64,000 nt of DNA, taken from Reticulitermes speratus (Eukaryota > Arthropoda > Insecta > Blattodea > Rhinotermitidae). The notes beneath the pieces are model-generated. The model ran no database searches, was not told where the DNA came from, and saw only the letters and a program-made list of their open reading frames with translations. Location: the NCBI GenBank assembly GCA_021186555.1, contig JAJKFL010000014.1, forward strand, positions 42,554,700-42,618,699. Direction: 5' to 3'. Positions 10,006-20,345 of the stretch are shown in pieces; position 1 is the stretch's first letter; each line of letters opens with the position of its first letter. The position numbers and the translations under genes were made by a program.

Positions 10006-10497
10006 AGCATGATTGATCAACAACGAACTGCGATGAACCGATCGTGACAGAATTTGGCTACAACCCCGGCATCTGCTGGTAGACTGACGGATACGAACAA
10101 GAACCTGGCAGTACAGAGCTGAATCCAGCAAGACCTTGGGCGTAGTTGTCGTAATCATCGTTACGGGCGTGTTAGTTCGAAAAGCTTGTACACAGATGGC
10201 ACGCGCCGCGTTGCCTACTTTCATCATTGAGTTGCCTATCTGTATACTAGGTAATGTGTGTTCCACAGTAAGCAGCAGGACTGCTGCTTGTTTGAAGCAA
10301 CGTTCGGTATAAGAGAGGATATAATAATATTTAGATAATATGGAACTGGGGGACGAAATAGATAGTGGAGACGAGTTCCATAGGGGCCCACGGCACAGTG
10401 TCCAAAACTGTTACTTGTGTCCCACTGATTTCTACCGATCACACAGTCAGACAGTTACACCTGTGTTTCAGTTCTACACGGAATTACAACGAAGAGG
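10006..10497. other. Unassigned stretch
   Basis: No supported gene or known repeat. Confidence 0.5.
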
Positions 10498-10579
10498 ACA
10501 GACAGCTGTACCAGACATTCGAACAGAACAGACAGCTGTACCAGACATTCGAACAGAACAGACAGCTGTACCAGACATT
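10498..10579 (+). repeat. 30-bp tandem repeat, 2.7 copies
   Basis: The unit CAGACAGCTGTACCAGACAT plus CGAACAGAA is repeated. Because 30 is a multiple of 3, it gives an in-frame TAVPDIRTEQ peptide repeat in one frame. The surrounding frame shows no domain, so I treat it as non-coding. Confidence 0.9.
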
Positions 10580-10998
10580 TCCCTTCATCTCTACACACAT
10601 TTCTTCAATAATATCACACGTGGTACAAGCGAAATGTTCACACATTTACACAACTGAACTGACGTCTCCAGATGCATATACAAATTTTAATTCCAGCTGA
10701 TGAAGGTGAATTTAAGCAAACCTGGTTTACGCGAAAGTGTGATTTTCTCAGAATTCATCTTTTGGGCCTTCGACCCCAAGGAAAAGGTGCCTCAGTCAGT
10801 GGCGAATTCTCCGGTATGGCTAGCATTGTTCCGCCATACCAAAGTATTGGAAGATACGGCTTCTTTCTGTATTAAAATGACAGAAAATTTGCGAATCTCC
10901 TTTTTTGAAAATTATTACTTAATGCTGTATACATTTTTTTATACTGCATTTGCTAAAAGGCTGGGGATGGGGAGTATAGCTATAGCTTGCTGCCTGAA
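10580..10998. other. Unassigned stretch
   Basis: Overlapping open frames of 67-116 codons run into the GT-rich repeat and look fortuitous. Confidence 0.5.
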
Positions 10999-10999
10999 G

Positions 11000-11960
11000 T
11001 GTGTGTGTGTGAGTGTGTGTATGAGTGTGTGTGTGTGTGTGTGTGTGTGAGTGTGTGTGAGTGTGTGTGTGTGTGTGAATGTGTGTGTGAGTGTGTGTGT
11101 GTGTGTGTGAGTGTGTGTGTGTGTCTGTCAGTGTTTGTGTACGTGTGAGTGTGTCTGTCAGTGTCTATGTGTGAGTGTGTGTATATGAGTCCGTGCGTGA
11201 GTGTGTTTGTGTATGTGTGTGAGTGTCTGTCAGTGTTTGTGTACGTGTGAGTGTGTGTCTGTCAGTGTCTATGTGTGAGTGTGTGTATATGAGTCCGTGC
11301 GTGAGTGTGTTTGTGTATGTGTGTGAGTGTCTGTCAGTGTTTGTGTACGTGTGAGTGTGTCTGTCAGTGTCTATGTGTGAGTGTGTGTATATGAGTCCGT
11401 GCGTGAGTGTGTTTGTGTATGTGTGTGAGTGTCTGTCAGTGTTTGTGTACGTGTGAGTGTGTGTCTGTCAGTGTCTATGTGTGAGTGTGTGTATATGAGT
11501 CCGTGCGTGAGTGTGTTTGTGTATGTGTGTGAGTGTCTGTCAGTGTTTGTGTACGTGTGAGTGTGTGTCTGTCAGTGTCTATGTGTGAGTGTGTGTATAT
11601 GAGTCCGTGCGTGAGTGTGTTTGTGTATGTGTGTGAGTGTCTGTCAGTGTTTGTGTACGTGTGAGTGTGTGTCTGTCAGTGTCTATGTGTGAGTGTGTGT
11701 ATATGAGTCCGTGCGTGAGTGTGTTTGTGTATGTGTGTGAGTGTCTGTCAGTGTTTGTGTACGTGTGAGTGTGTCTGTCAGTGTCTATGTGTGAGTGTGT
11801 GTATATGAGTCCGTGCGTGAGTGTGTTTGTGTATGTGTGTGAGTGTGTGTGTGTATGTCAGTGTTTGTGTACGTGTGAGTGTGTCTGTCAGTGTCTATGT
11901 GTGAGTGTGTGTATATGAGTCCGTGCGTGAGTGTGTTAGTCTGTGAGTGTGTGTGAAAGA
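11000..11960 (+). repeat. GT-rich minisatellite, 102-104-bp unit
   Basis: Starts as simple (GT)n with GAG interruptions, then becomes a regular array. The phrase TCAGTGTTTGTGTACGTG recurs at 11128, 11230, 11334 and onward about every 102-104 bp, some eight times. Units differ mainly by one GT step (GTGTCTGTC versus GTGTGTCTGTC). Confidence 0.93.
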
Positions 11961-12059
11961 GAGAGAGAAGGCAAATTTTAATTTAATTCAAAATTTTTAA
12001 TTTAGAATATTGTGATTTTATGATTAACATTACGCATTTCAGAAATTTAATATTTAAAT

Positions 12060-12230
12060 TATTTTAATCAGTTTAATGAAGTGGACACAATACCTACATA
12101 GGTGTGCTGGCATTGTATGCCTTTGTTCAGATAACTTCCTGATGATGATACCTACCTCGGTGCCGAAACATGTAGGAGTTTTATTCTTACTTCTGAATGT
12201 ATTTTATTAAGTGCGTAAGTTGGTTAACGC
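12060..12230 (+). mobile_element. Solo hammerhead-element arm
   Basis: Contains one hammerhead-like motif (12135-12176), followed by AAGTTGGTTAACGCA. The latter is an inverted variant of the ACCAAC..ATGCAC end box of the other elements. No opposite arm is visible, so this is a truncated relative. Confidence 0.5.
12135..12176 (+). ncRNA. Hammerhead ribozyme-like motif, core intact
   Basis: CTTC, core CTGATGA, hairpin GATACC..GGTGCC with one mismatch, GAAAC, AT, GTA, then GGAG. CTTC pairs with GGAG as stem I (one wobble). Stem III is nearly absent, with a 2-nt loop closed by AC/GT. Confidence 0.6.
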
Positions 12231-12591
12231 AGTGATTACAATTTCAATAACGTTTCCTAATTACCTGTTCCAAATGTGCATCGAATGAAGACATAATAAA
12301 ACGAAATCGACTGAAGTCCGGCTGAGACACTCGCCTACGCCAACAGCAGTGGCGCGGCCACTCTCAGTGGCATGACACATAATTACATGCACTGTCCGTC
12401 ACTTGGGCACGCAACCAGGCACGAGGGCAACGGGATGGGGGGGGGGGGCAACTACAGGTCTTGCAGTTCCCACACATTCTTTGGTAGCATTTAAATCATT
12501 CAGTTTCGCATTAACCAAGGTTCCTGATAACGTTACGTTACGTAATGATGCTGTCAATTTATCTGATATAGCATCGGTAAAATCAATGAAT

Positions 12592-12848
12592 GCCGATCCC
12601 CGTGTCAGTGCGGTCTAAGGCGTAGGTCTAAGACCGCTTGGTTGGTGGGGATGCGGGTTCGAATCCCGTTGAGGACATAGATATTCGTCTCTCATGTTTG
12701 TTGTGTGTTGTGCAGGTAGAGGACTCTGCGACGAGCTGATCTTTCGTCCAGAGGAGTCCTACCGAGTGTGGTGTGTCTAATTGTGTGTGATCTAGAAACC
12801 TCAACAACGAGGCGGTCTGGGCCCGAGTTGGGCTGTTGCGCCACATAA
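12592..12848 (+). mobile_element. SINE-A, diverged
   Basis: GCCGATCCCCGTG, GCGGTCTAAGGCGTA, B box GGGTTCGAATCCC and CAGGTAGAGGACTCTGCGAC are recognisable, ending near GGGCTGTTGCGCC. More mutations than the other copies suggest an older insertion. Confidence 0.85.
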
Positions 12849-12885
12849 AACAAAATAGTAATGAATGAGTAGGGAACACTAGGGC

Positions 12886-13021
12886 ATGATACTGACAGGG
12901 GAAAGCTGAAGAGCTGGGACAGAAAGTGTCACAAGCACCAATTTGTCCACCACAAATGGCCTGGAATCGAACCTAAAGTGCGACGTCGACGTCTAACATC
13001 CTTACCCATGGCGCGGCCTGG
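12886..13021 (-). mobile_element. SINE-C fragment, diverged
   Basis: The minus strand gives AGGCCGCGCCATGG, a B-box-like GGTTCGATTCC, TTTGTGGTGGACAAA and CCCCTGTCA in SINE-C order. The 3-prime part is missing. Confidence 0.65.
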
Positions 13022-13069
13022 TTTACTATTATTACTATGGCACTTATTGTCTTAATGAAGACGACAATG

Positions 13070-13325
13070 GCCGATCCCAGTGGCCGCGCGGTCTAAGGCG
13101 TCGGTCTGCGGCCGCTCGCTTACTGGGATTGTGGGTTCGAATCCCGCCTAGGGTATGGATGTCTGTCTGTTGTGAGTGTTGTGTGATGTCAGGTAGAGGT
13201 CTCTGCGACGGGCTGATCACTCGTCCAGAGGAGTCCTACCGAGTGTGGTGTGTCTGAGTGTGATCGTGAAGCGTCGTAAAATGAGGTGGCCTAGGCCCCC
13301 AAGGGCTGTCGAGCCATTGGGAGGG
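13070..13325 (+). mobile_element. SINE-A with probable TSD
   Basis: Complete head and body. GAAGACGACAATG before it and GAAGACGATGACATTG after it look like an imperfect target duplication. Confidence 0.88.
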
Positions 13326-13344
13326 GAAGACGATGACATTGCTA

Positions 13345-14103
13345 GAAAACGACGTTTCGTTGCCTGCCTCTGCATACTTATATACAAGGGAGGAAACCGC
13401 ATTCCGTTGGGCCCGATACGTAAACCCAAGCAATCTCATCAGGTTTGTGACTCTGCCTAAACGTCGGGTCTCCCTGTCGCCATGGGACAAAACGTAATCA
13501 CAGCAACAACAGTTTTTATAAAAATATCCAGACGATAATTTTAACGTTCCCCATCGAAAGAGCGGACGACACTGCTTCGAGTCCCAGAAAGCAAACGCGC
13601 ATGCTCAGAGACACCGTACACGTTCAGTTCTTGGCTCGTGAAGATGGCACACGTGAGCTACAGTTAAAAGTAAACTGTAGATTGAGACCTTACGGCTTGT
13701 TACCCTGTGTCATTGGGTACTTTATTTCTTTGACTGTTTGACCCTGAACATGAAGTCACTATAATCCTTCGAAACGTCGCGAGCTACTTACACAACGACA
13801 CATCGTAACATCTCAGAAGACTTCAGCAGCACAGCTGTCAGAAGCTCAGATCTCGCACAAAGTATCTACTGTGAAGCACCGCACCCTAAGACGCTACAAG
13901 TGATAAGACGCACCCTACAATTAGCAACGACCGACAAACTCCTCATCACAATTTGACCTCCCGATGTCGAGCCAAGGGGTAAATTTTGGACACGTTTTCA
14001 GGGGGAAAAAAATGAGTCTTATGAAGCGGCAAATAAGGTAATTTAAGCATCACTCATGAGTTTGGTCACCCCTTGTTGCTGTCGTCTGAAAACGAAATTG
14101 AAG
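13345..14103. other. Unassigned stretch with a degenerate hammerhead-like segment
   Basis: At 13739-13790 CCTGAACATGAAG..CCTTCGAAACGTCGCG keeps the layout of the GTC-class motif, but the core is CTGAACA (G8 lost). Nothing else was recognised. Confidence 0.4.
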
Positions 14104-14117
14104 AAACCTTATTATGA

Positions 14118-14400
14118 GGCCGTGCCATGGCTCAGGCGGTTAGTCGCCGGCCTCTCACCGCGGAGGCCCGGGTACGATCCCGAGTCGGTCCATGTGGGAT
14201 TTGTGGTGGATAAAGTGGCACTGGGACAGGTTTTTCTCCGAGTACTTCGGTTTTCCCCTGTCAATTACATTCCACCGGTGCTCCATTAAATTGGAAACGC
14301 AGAAAAAACCTCATCTTCATCACAGTGTTGCACAATAAGCCTTCAAGGCTGCGGTGAGTCAGTAGCATCTGCTGCGGGGCCCTTCAATAAATAAAAAAAT
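14118..14400 (+). mobile_element. SINE-C, full length, 14-bp TSD
   Basis: AAACCTTATTATGA (14104-14117) and AAACCTTACTATGA (14401-14414) flank it. Head GGCCGTGCCATGGCTCAGGC with A box TGGCTCAGGCGG. The B box is altered (GGTACGATCCC). The body has GGTGGATAAAGTGGCACTGG and CTGCTGCGGGGCCCTTCA, with an A-rich tail. Confidence 0.93.
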
Positions 14401-14414
14401 AAACCTTACTATGA

Positions 14415-14838
14415 TCTGAGGAGAAGTGAGGGGTGACACACGCGCATAAAAGCTGAATTAACAGATAAGAAAGGCACAACACTGAAGCTGTTCCCTTAAA
14501 TAGTAATTACTGAAACAACTCATAAGCTTTATAGTGCAAACGCATTAGGACGGCATTCCTATGCAATTAACTGGAATTCCGATAAATCAGTCTTGTATTA
14601 ACTTGTCTTGAGGCAGCACGAGTAATGTTAAACCGCGGATTATAGAGGAAATCGCTTTGCAAGCAACGCAGACGGAATACTGAGCACGCAGTGTGTATCA
14701 GGGCCTACACACGTTGCGTGCGGCACGGGTTCGCACCCAGGGCAGTCCATATGGATACAGAGACACTGGGTCAGATTCTGTCTTCCACTGACCGCATTAT
14801 TCCAACAAAGCTCCGTATTTATCTATCTTACGTAGTAT
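14415..14838. other. Unassigned stretch
   Basis: No supported gene or repeat. Confidence 0.5.
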
Positions 14839-14841
14839 ATA

Positions 14842-14918
14842 CAGGGTATACACAAAAGAATGGTGCGGTTTCCCTTTATTCACCATTGAAACCGCACCAT
14901 TCTTTTGTGTATACCCTG
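14842..14918. mobile_element. 77-bp palindromic MITE, copy 1
   Basis: CAGGGTATACACAAAAGAAT runs into a nearly perfect inverted copy, flanked by TA (14840-14841 and 14919-14920). Its size and design are like the human MADE1 mariner MITE. The transcript would be a long hairpin. Confidence 0.9.
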
Positions 14919-14993
14919 TATATGCAGAAGAGTAACAGTACAAGACAGTCCCACAGCCAAAGTTTCACTTCACCACAAAAATACAGGGTATAC

Positions 14994-15060
14994 ACAAAAG
15001 AATGGTGCGATTTCCCTTTATTCACCATTGATACCGCACCATTCTTTTGTGTATACCCTG
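14994..15060. mobile_element. 67-bp palindromic MITE, copy 2
   Basis: The same palindrome 75 bp downstream, TA-flanked. One arm differs by GGTGCGATTT versus GGTGCGGTTT. The loop CCCTTTATTCACCATTG is shared with copy 1. Confidence 0.9.
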
Positions 15061-15103
15061 TATGTTACATGTGTGCAAATATTTGGTCATTAGTTTATCT
15101 GAC

Positions 15104-15371
15104 AACCGATCGCAGTGGCCGTTAGGTCTAAGGCGTGGGTCTACGGCCGCTCGCTTGCTGGGATTGCGGGTTCGAATCCCGCCGGTAGCATGGATGTCTG
15201 TCTTTTGTGAATGTTGTGTGTTGTCAGGTAGAGGTCTCTACGACGGGCTGATCACTCGTCCAGAAGAGTCCTACCGAGTGTGGTGTGCCTGAGTGTGATC
15301 ACGAAGCCTCGAAAATGAGCAGGCCCTGGTCCACTATGGGCTGTTGCGCCGTTGGAAAAAAAAAAAAAAAA
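15104..15371 (+). mobile_element. SINE-A, full length with poly-A
   Basis: Head ACCGATCGCAGTGGCCG, B box GGGTTCGAATCCCG, family body, and 17 A at the end (15355-15371). Confidence 0.92.
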
Positions 15372-15745
15372 TTTAACTGAAAAATGTAATTTGTCACTTC
15401 CTGTCGCCTCGTTTATCTCATTCACGTAGCGCAGTCAACCATCGACCCACACGCGCGGCGAAAAGGCTGGAGGAAGTGACAAATGATATTTGTTAGGAAA
15501 ATATCAGCTCTGTGCAAACAAAGGAGGAAAATGAGAATCGAAGCATCAAGTTTCCAAGCCCAGGCAACCCAGCTTCACACCCAGTGGATACCAGAGACCA
15601 TTCATCTGGCGAAAAAGTTGCCAGGGGGCGTCGCAGACCAATCAACTGCATTTAGTGCCGAGGTTACAACTGCTTGGAGTTGTCTGTACCTCCACTCACA
15701 CACACATGGTCTCAGTTACGTACACGGACTTCACTGTAATAGATA
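15372..15745. other. Unassigned stretch
   Basis: An 87-codon frame (15483-15746) has no recognisable domain. Confidence 0.5.
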
Positions 15746-16330
15746 GACAGTCTCAGAGTTACGTCAGGGTCCCGCTCCTGAAACGTTTATGTAACCCGAA
15801 CCTTAGGCCGTGCCATGGCTCAGGCGGTTAGTCGCCAGCCTCCCACCGCGGAGGCCCGGATCCCGGGTCAGTCCATGTGGGATTTGTGGTGGACAATGTG
15901 GCACTGGTACAGGTTTTTCCCCGAGTACTTCGGTTTTCCCCTGTCAATTTCATTCCACCGGTGCTCAATTACTTGTAAAAATGAAAAAAAAAACATCTTT
16001 CTCTTCATCTTCATCACAGGGTTGCACAAGAAGCCTTAAGGCTGCGGTGCGTCCGTAGCTTCTGCTGCGGGGCCCTTCACCACAAAAAAAACCCCGAACT
16101 TTAAGCAAGTCGGAATTGACCCGACCGCAACTTATTTATCACACCTCATCGGTTATGAATAAATTTTTACAATGTCAGAGTAAATGTTTAAGATGTTAGT
16201 AATTTCAGTTTTTATACGAAACACACAAAGTAAAATACATTTAATAATTACAGTACTAATTAACAAGAATTTTTTACGTAAGTCCGAGTTTATGTAAGTC
16301 GCACGTTACGTAACCCGGACACTGCCTGTA
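15746..16330 (+). mobile_element. Family-D TIR element, copy 2, carrying a SINE-C
   Basis: The backbone matches 689-1302 (TACGTAAGTC variants, AAACACACAAAGTA, TTACGTAACCCGG, CTGTA end) once the SINE is removed. Its SINE insertion is of a different family and at a different position from copy 1. Confidence 0.65.
15806..16089 (+). mobile_element. SINE-C with TSD, in the family-D element
   Basis: AACCCGAACCTTA (15793-15805) and AACCCCGAACTTTA (16090-16103) flank it. The B-box region carries a small deletion (GGCCCGGATCCCGGG). The rest of the body is standard. Confidence 0.9.
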
Positions 16331-17280
16331 TGTTCTACAACCATCAATACACTTGCTTGTCTGTTGCGTCCACATCGTGGGTTATGCATAAAAAAAAACC
16401 AAATTTCCTACCCCAATATGGCTGAAAGACGAAATTCGTGCGTGCCCTTGCTAGGGTAATGGTGAAGTAGCTGTCAGCCCCGCGCTGCGTCTTCATACCA
16501 CAAAGCGAGACGCCGTCAGATAAGGCAACAGACACGAGACCAGCAACACAAGAATAATTGAACTGTGTCCATTAATACCATACATGTTCAAGGTACGAGA
16601 AAATGAGACAGACAGACAGACAGTATGACTGGGAGGGACCGAGACCTACCCCTGAGCTCACACAAAACAATAAGAGTCAGGATCAAGTAGGGGTGACTTT
16701 AATACTTGTCAGGGGTGAAGTCAGGGGCGAAACCTACAGGATGATCCAGAAAATACGTGATGAAAATACTCTCCTATAACCAGTCATTGATTCAACGAAT
16801 CACGCCATACCATTTACTTGGTTTGGTCTCATCTCTCACCAATAATTTCTGTAAGCAGATAACAAAATTAACAATACTCCAAAAGGTGTACATCGCGATA
16901 CGGTACAGACTTTACCAAGGAGTTCTTGACTTCCAAAATGTCATACGGTTTCAGGGTACACGCGTAAATGTAATTTAATTCACGCCCATAACAAACGTAC
17001 GGCCTGCCATGTGTCGATTTCATGAAACTCAAAAATGTTCAACAGTGTTCCTTGCATATGTCTTATACAGTAAACTACATGAATTCCATCCTAATGCAAT
17101 ACTATTGAAACACCACAAATTCCAACTATTACCAGGGGCCTGGAAATGCTTGTCTCGCTGTTACCCTCACCACGCCCGCAGGAATTATATATACTTACAA
17201 GGTTAAAGTCTGTTGCTATGAATCCACACATCGAATTTTTCAAATTTTGGTAGTCTTTTGAATCTCTACACCATGTACTA
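16331..17280. other. Unassigned stretch
   Basis: No supported gene or repeat. (AGAC)n at about 16609-16623. Confidence 0.5.
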
Positions 17281-17424
17281 ATTAACCCTTTAAAGACGAA
17301 AGCGAAAGAAATGTTCTGTCCCATGTTCTCCGTCTTCCGCAAGAGAATTGCTTCTTTGAGGGTCCCAAGGCTTGGCCCGCTTGTCCTGCTGATAAAAGTA
17401 GTATTAAGAGAAGATCAGTAACAA

Positions 17425-17583
17425 GTATTGGTGGAATGACACTAGGGAAAAAACGAAGTACTTTGAGATAATCCTGTCCCAGTGCCACTCTGTCCACCAT
17501 AAATCTCACTGCAGTGGCCTGGGATCGAACCAGGACCTCCGCGGTGAGAGGCCGGAGACTGTCTGAGCCATGGTACGGCCCTT
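17425..17583 (-). mobile_element. SINE-C, 3-prime part diverged or missing
   Basis: The minus strand starts GGGCCGTACCATGGCTCAGA, with B box GGTTCGATCCC and GTGGACAGAGTGGCACTGGG. After CCCTAGTGTCATTCCACC the match fades. Confidence 0.85.
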
Positions 17584-17619
17584 TTTAAATACGAAACTAA
17601 CCTAAATTATATTTAAAGA

Positions 17620-18500
17620 TTCGGTTCGTACCGCGCAGTAAACACACTCCGTCTCAGTTATACAAACCAGTCAGTTAATGTTGTACAGTGAAATAATCGC
17701 TGTTTGTTCTGAGATCCACACAAAACACATAAATACAGTCCGTACCGCGCAGTAAACACACTCCGTCTCAGTTATACAAACCAGTCAGTTAATGTTGTAC
17801 AGTGAAATAATCGCTGTTTGTTCTGAGATCCACACAAAACACATAAATACAGTCCGTACCGCGCAGTAAACACACTCCGTCTCAGTTATACAAACCAGTC
17901 AGTTAATGCTGTACAGTGAAATAATCGCTGTTTGTTCTGAGATCCACACAAAACACATAAATACAGTCCGTACCGCGCAGTAAACACACTCCGTCTCAGT
18001 TATACAAACCAGTCAGTTAATGTTGTACAGTGAAATAATCGCTGTTTGTTCTGAGATCCACACAAAACACATAAATACAGTCCGTACCGCGCAGTAAACA
18101 CACTCCGTCTCAGTTATACAAACCAGTCAGTTAATGTTGTACAGTGAAATAATCGCTGTTTGTTCTGAGATCCACACAAAACACATAAATGCACTGTGTG
18201 GGCAGAACGTAGAAATTGCGAATGTTAAACGTATTGATATAAAAATATTCAGTCCGTACCGCGCAGTAAACACACTCCGTCTCAGTTATACAAACCAGTC
18301 AGTTAATGCTGTACAGTGAAATAATCGTTGTTTGTTCTGAGATCCACACAAAACACATAAATACAGTCCGTACCGCGCAGTAAACACACTCCGTCTCGGT
18401 TATACAAACCAGTCAGTTAATGCTGTACAGTGAAATAATCGCTGTTTGTTCTGAGATCCACACAAAACACATAAATACACTGTGTGGGCAGAACGTAGAA
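17620..18500 (+). repeat. 114-bp satellite, array 1 (7 copies)
   Basis: CCGCGCAGTAAACACACT recurs at 17631, 17745, 17859, 17973, 18087, 18259 and 18373. A 58-bp insert between copies 5 and 6 joins the array-end flank (CACTGTGTGGGCAGAACGTAG) to the array-start flank (GATATAAAAATATTCAGTCC), so two short arrays are joined head to tail. The same unit occurs at 55030-56412 and 60455-62632. Confidence 0.96.
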
Positions 18501-19299
18501 TTTGTGAATGTTAAACATGGTGGTACATAAAATGCCCACTAGGGGTTAAAGAGCTAAACGTTCCGACGTTTCAGAGGAACGTACTGCTACCGACATATTT
18601 TCTTTCACCGCATCATTTCAGCAGCCACCTAAACCAATTCTGTCGCCCGGAAGATGAAAGCCGTACGTTCCTCCGACACGTTACTACGAAACGTCGGATC
18701 ATTTTCTCGCCACATGGTGTACAAACCCAAACAAAGACCATCATTTGATAACATCCGCTGTGAAAAATTTAAAACGTGTATATGGGCTGCTTCTGCATTG
18801 CAGTTTAAGTAGTTAAGGTGGTCCATTTTCGTTGTTCCCCAATTGTTATTTTGATGTATGAACGTGACGACAACTACCAGATAACTTCAGATCAGAAAGG
18901 TCGATGTCCGTGTGTGGGACACCTCGAGCTAGCTTTCGAAGGATTATTAATAAACTGTCTGTTGAAAGCACAGCGTCCCTCGCAAGGTACACAATGATGA
19001 GGGACCAGTTGCCCTGCCCCGACCACACACACAGGCGAGCAGTCTGCCCAAAGAGTCCAGGAGCATCTGACTCGGAAACACTTGCACAGAGCACGCCGAG
19101 ACCTGAATGGGAAGTTGACTGGGCTACACGAACCGTGTGTAAAACTTCACAGGCCAATGAATAGAAACCCGAGACACAGAAGTTATAATCAATAACACAG
19201 AGACCAATTAATTTAATTTGCTCGTCCGTCGACAAAAATTGACAAAGAAAAATCAAATGCATACGACCATTACAAAGCGTGTTTAAATTTTAACTGGAA
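18501..19299. other. Unassigned stretch with GAAACGTCGG remnants
   Basis: CCGACGTTTCAGAGGAACG near 18560 and GAAACGTCGGATC near 18690 are broken halves of the GTC-class hammerhead element. The rest is unassigned. Confidence 0.4.
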
Positions 19300-19352
19300 A
19301 TTAAATCTACGGTCTTCTGGGGTGTATTACGCGGCGTCGTGTGGTAATTATT

Positions 19353-19394
19353 TACCGACGTTTCGGGACAACGTATCGGTCCCATCTTCAAGGG
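19353..19394 (-). ncRNA. Hammerhead-like motif, GTC class, C3 changed
   Basis: The minus strand reads CC, TTGAAGA, GGGAC..GTCCC hairpin, GAAAC, GTC, GGT. Stem III is reduced to nothing between GAAAC and GTC. The core starts with T in place of C3. Confidence 0.45.
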
Positions 19395-19427
19395 ACAAGC
19401 AGTCCAAAAAGACTTGGACTTCTTGAT

Positions 19428-19468
19428 CCTTGAAGATGGGACTCCATAGTTTGTCCCGAAACGTCGGT
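19428..19468 (+). ncRNA. Hammerhead-like motif, GTC class, C3 changed
   Basis: CC, TTGAAGA, GGGAC..GTCCC, GAAAC, GTC, GGT. Mirror partner of 19353-19394. Confidence 0.45.
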
Positions 19469-19510
19469 ACATAACTACCACTCAACGCTGAGTAATGTCC
19501 CAGAAGAACG

Positions 19511-20182
19511 CATATCTAGTCACTATACTGTGTAAGGTATCCAAGCTCTAACGTGTACCTGAGTCGTACAACAATAAATTTTGACATTCCGGTTTCTTAT
19601 CGGACAGTGAGCACCCGCAACCAACCGTTTGTGCTGAGTTATCCTAAATCCTGAATCCTAGTAACAACAAAAACCGGCAGAGAGTACGAACAATCCCAAC
19701 ATTCTAATTGATATTTTAGTTAATTACAGTCGCGGTAATTCCCCGCTCTGGATTATCACAGAGTATAATTAGCACAGCAATAGGTCACACATACATCAGG
19801 AGGCTTTACTGCTACCCCGCTCACCCCACAGCACCGCGCACTGACGCAAGTCGACGCTCGCCTTCTGAACACAAACATCCAACAGCCACAGTTTCAAGTA
19901 AAATCCACCACGACAGCACGTCTTAAGCACGTTACGGTTACCGTACGTGCGGTCTGCTCTGCACACAGCCCACAGAGTGTACAAACGTCCGAATAAATAG
20001 GTCAGTCTTCGTAATGCAGACGCCGTGTGTTTACTTTAAGGTAGGGATTAAATGTTAATAGATGAATTCCACGCCTCATTTTCCGTTTATCAGTATCAAT
20101 CCTCCCATGTCCCATAGTCAGCTTCAATTTAATACTACTCTTACCATAAGGACAAGCGGGCGAAGGCTGGGAACCTTCAAAC
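19511..20182. other. Unassigned stretch
   Basis: No supported gene or repeat. Confidence 0.5.
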
Positions 20183-20281
20183 AAAGCAATACTCTTCACG
20201 TTATATTCACCGTACATTTTAATTCAATTAGCAGTATTATAACCAACAAATACACTTTTTGTATTTCTGTTACACTTTTAT

Positions 20282-20322
20282 CATACATATGTTTCGGCTG
20301 TGGTCCTGCCATCATCACGGTA
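20282..20322 (-). ncRNA. Hammerhead-like motif, E2, C3 changed and stem I damaged
   Basis: The minus strand reads ACC, GTGATGA, GGC..GCC, GAAAC, ATAT, GTA, TGA. The GGG of stem I is mutated and C3 is G. Confidence 0.4.
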
Positions 20323-20345
20323 CAATAGTAGGTTCACCTCACTGT

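Larger units (their letters stand above)
19300..19510. mobile_element. GTC-class hammerhead palindrome
   Basis: GGTCTTCTGGGG..TTATTTACCGACG on the left mirrors CGTCGGTACATAACTACCA..CCCAGAAGA on the right. The loop is about 33 bp (AGTCCAAAAAGACTTGGAC). Each arm carries a GTC-class motif. No TSD could be assigned. Confidence 0.7.

Noticed and set aside
10340-10700. Overlapping 105- and 111-codon frames with a TAVPDIRTEQ repeat
   Set aside because: Two frames are open at once because the 30-bp repeat lacks stops. No flanking domain or conserved start context.
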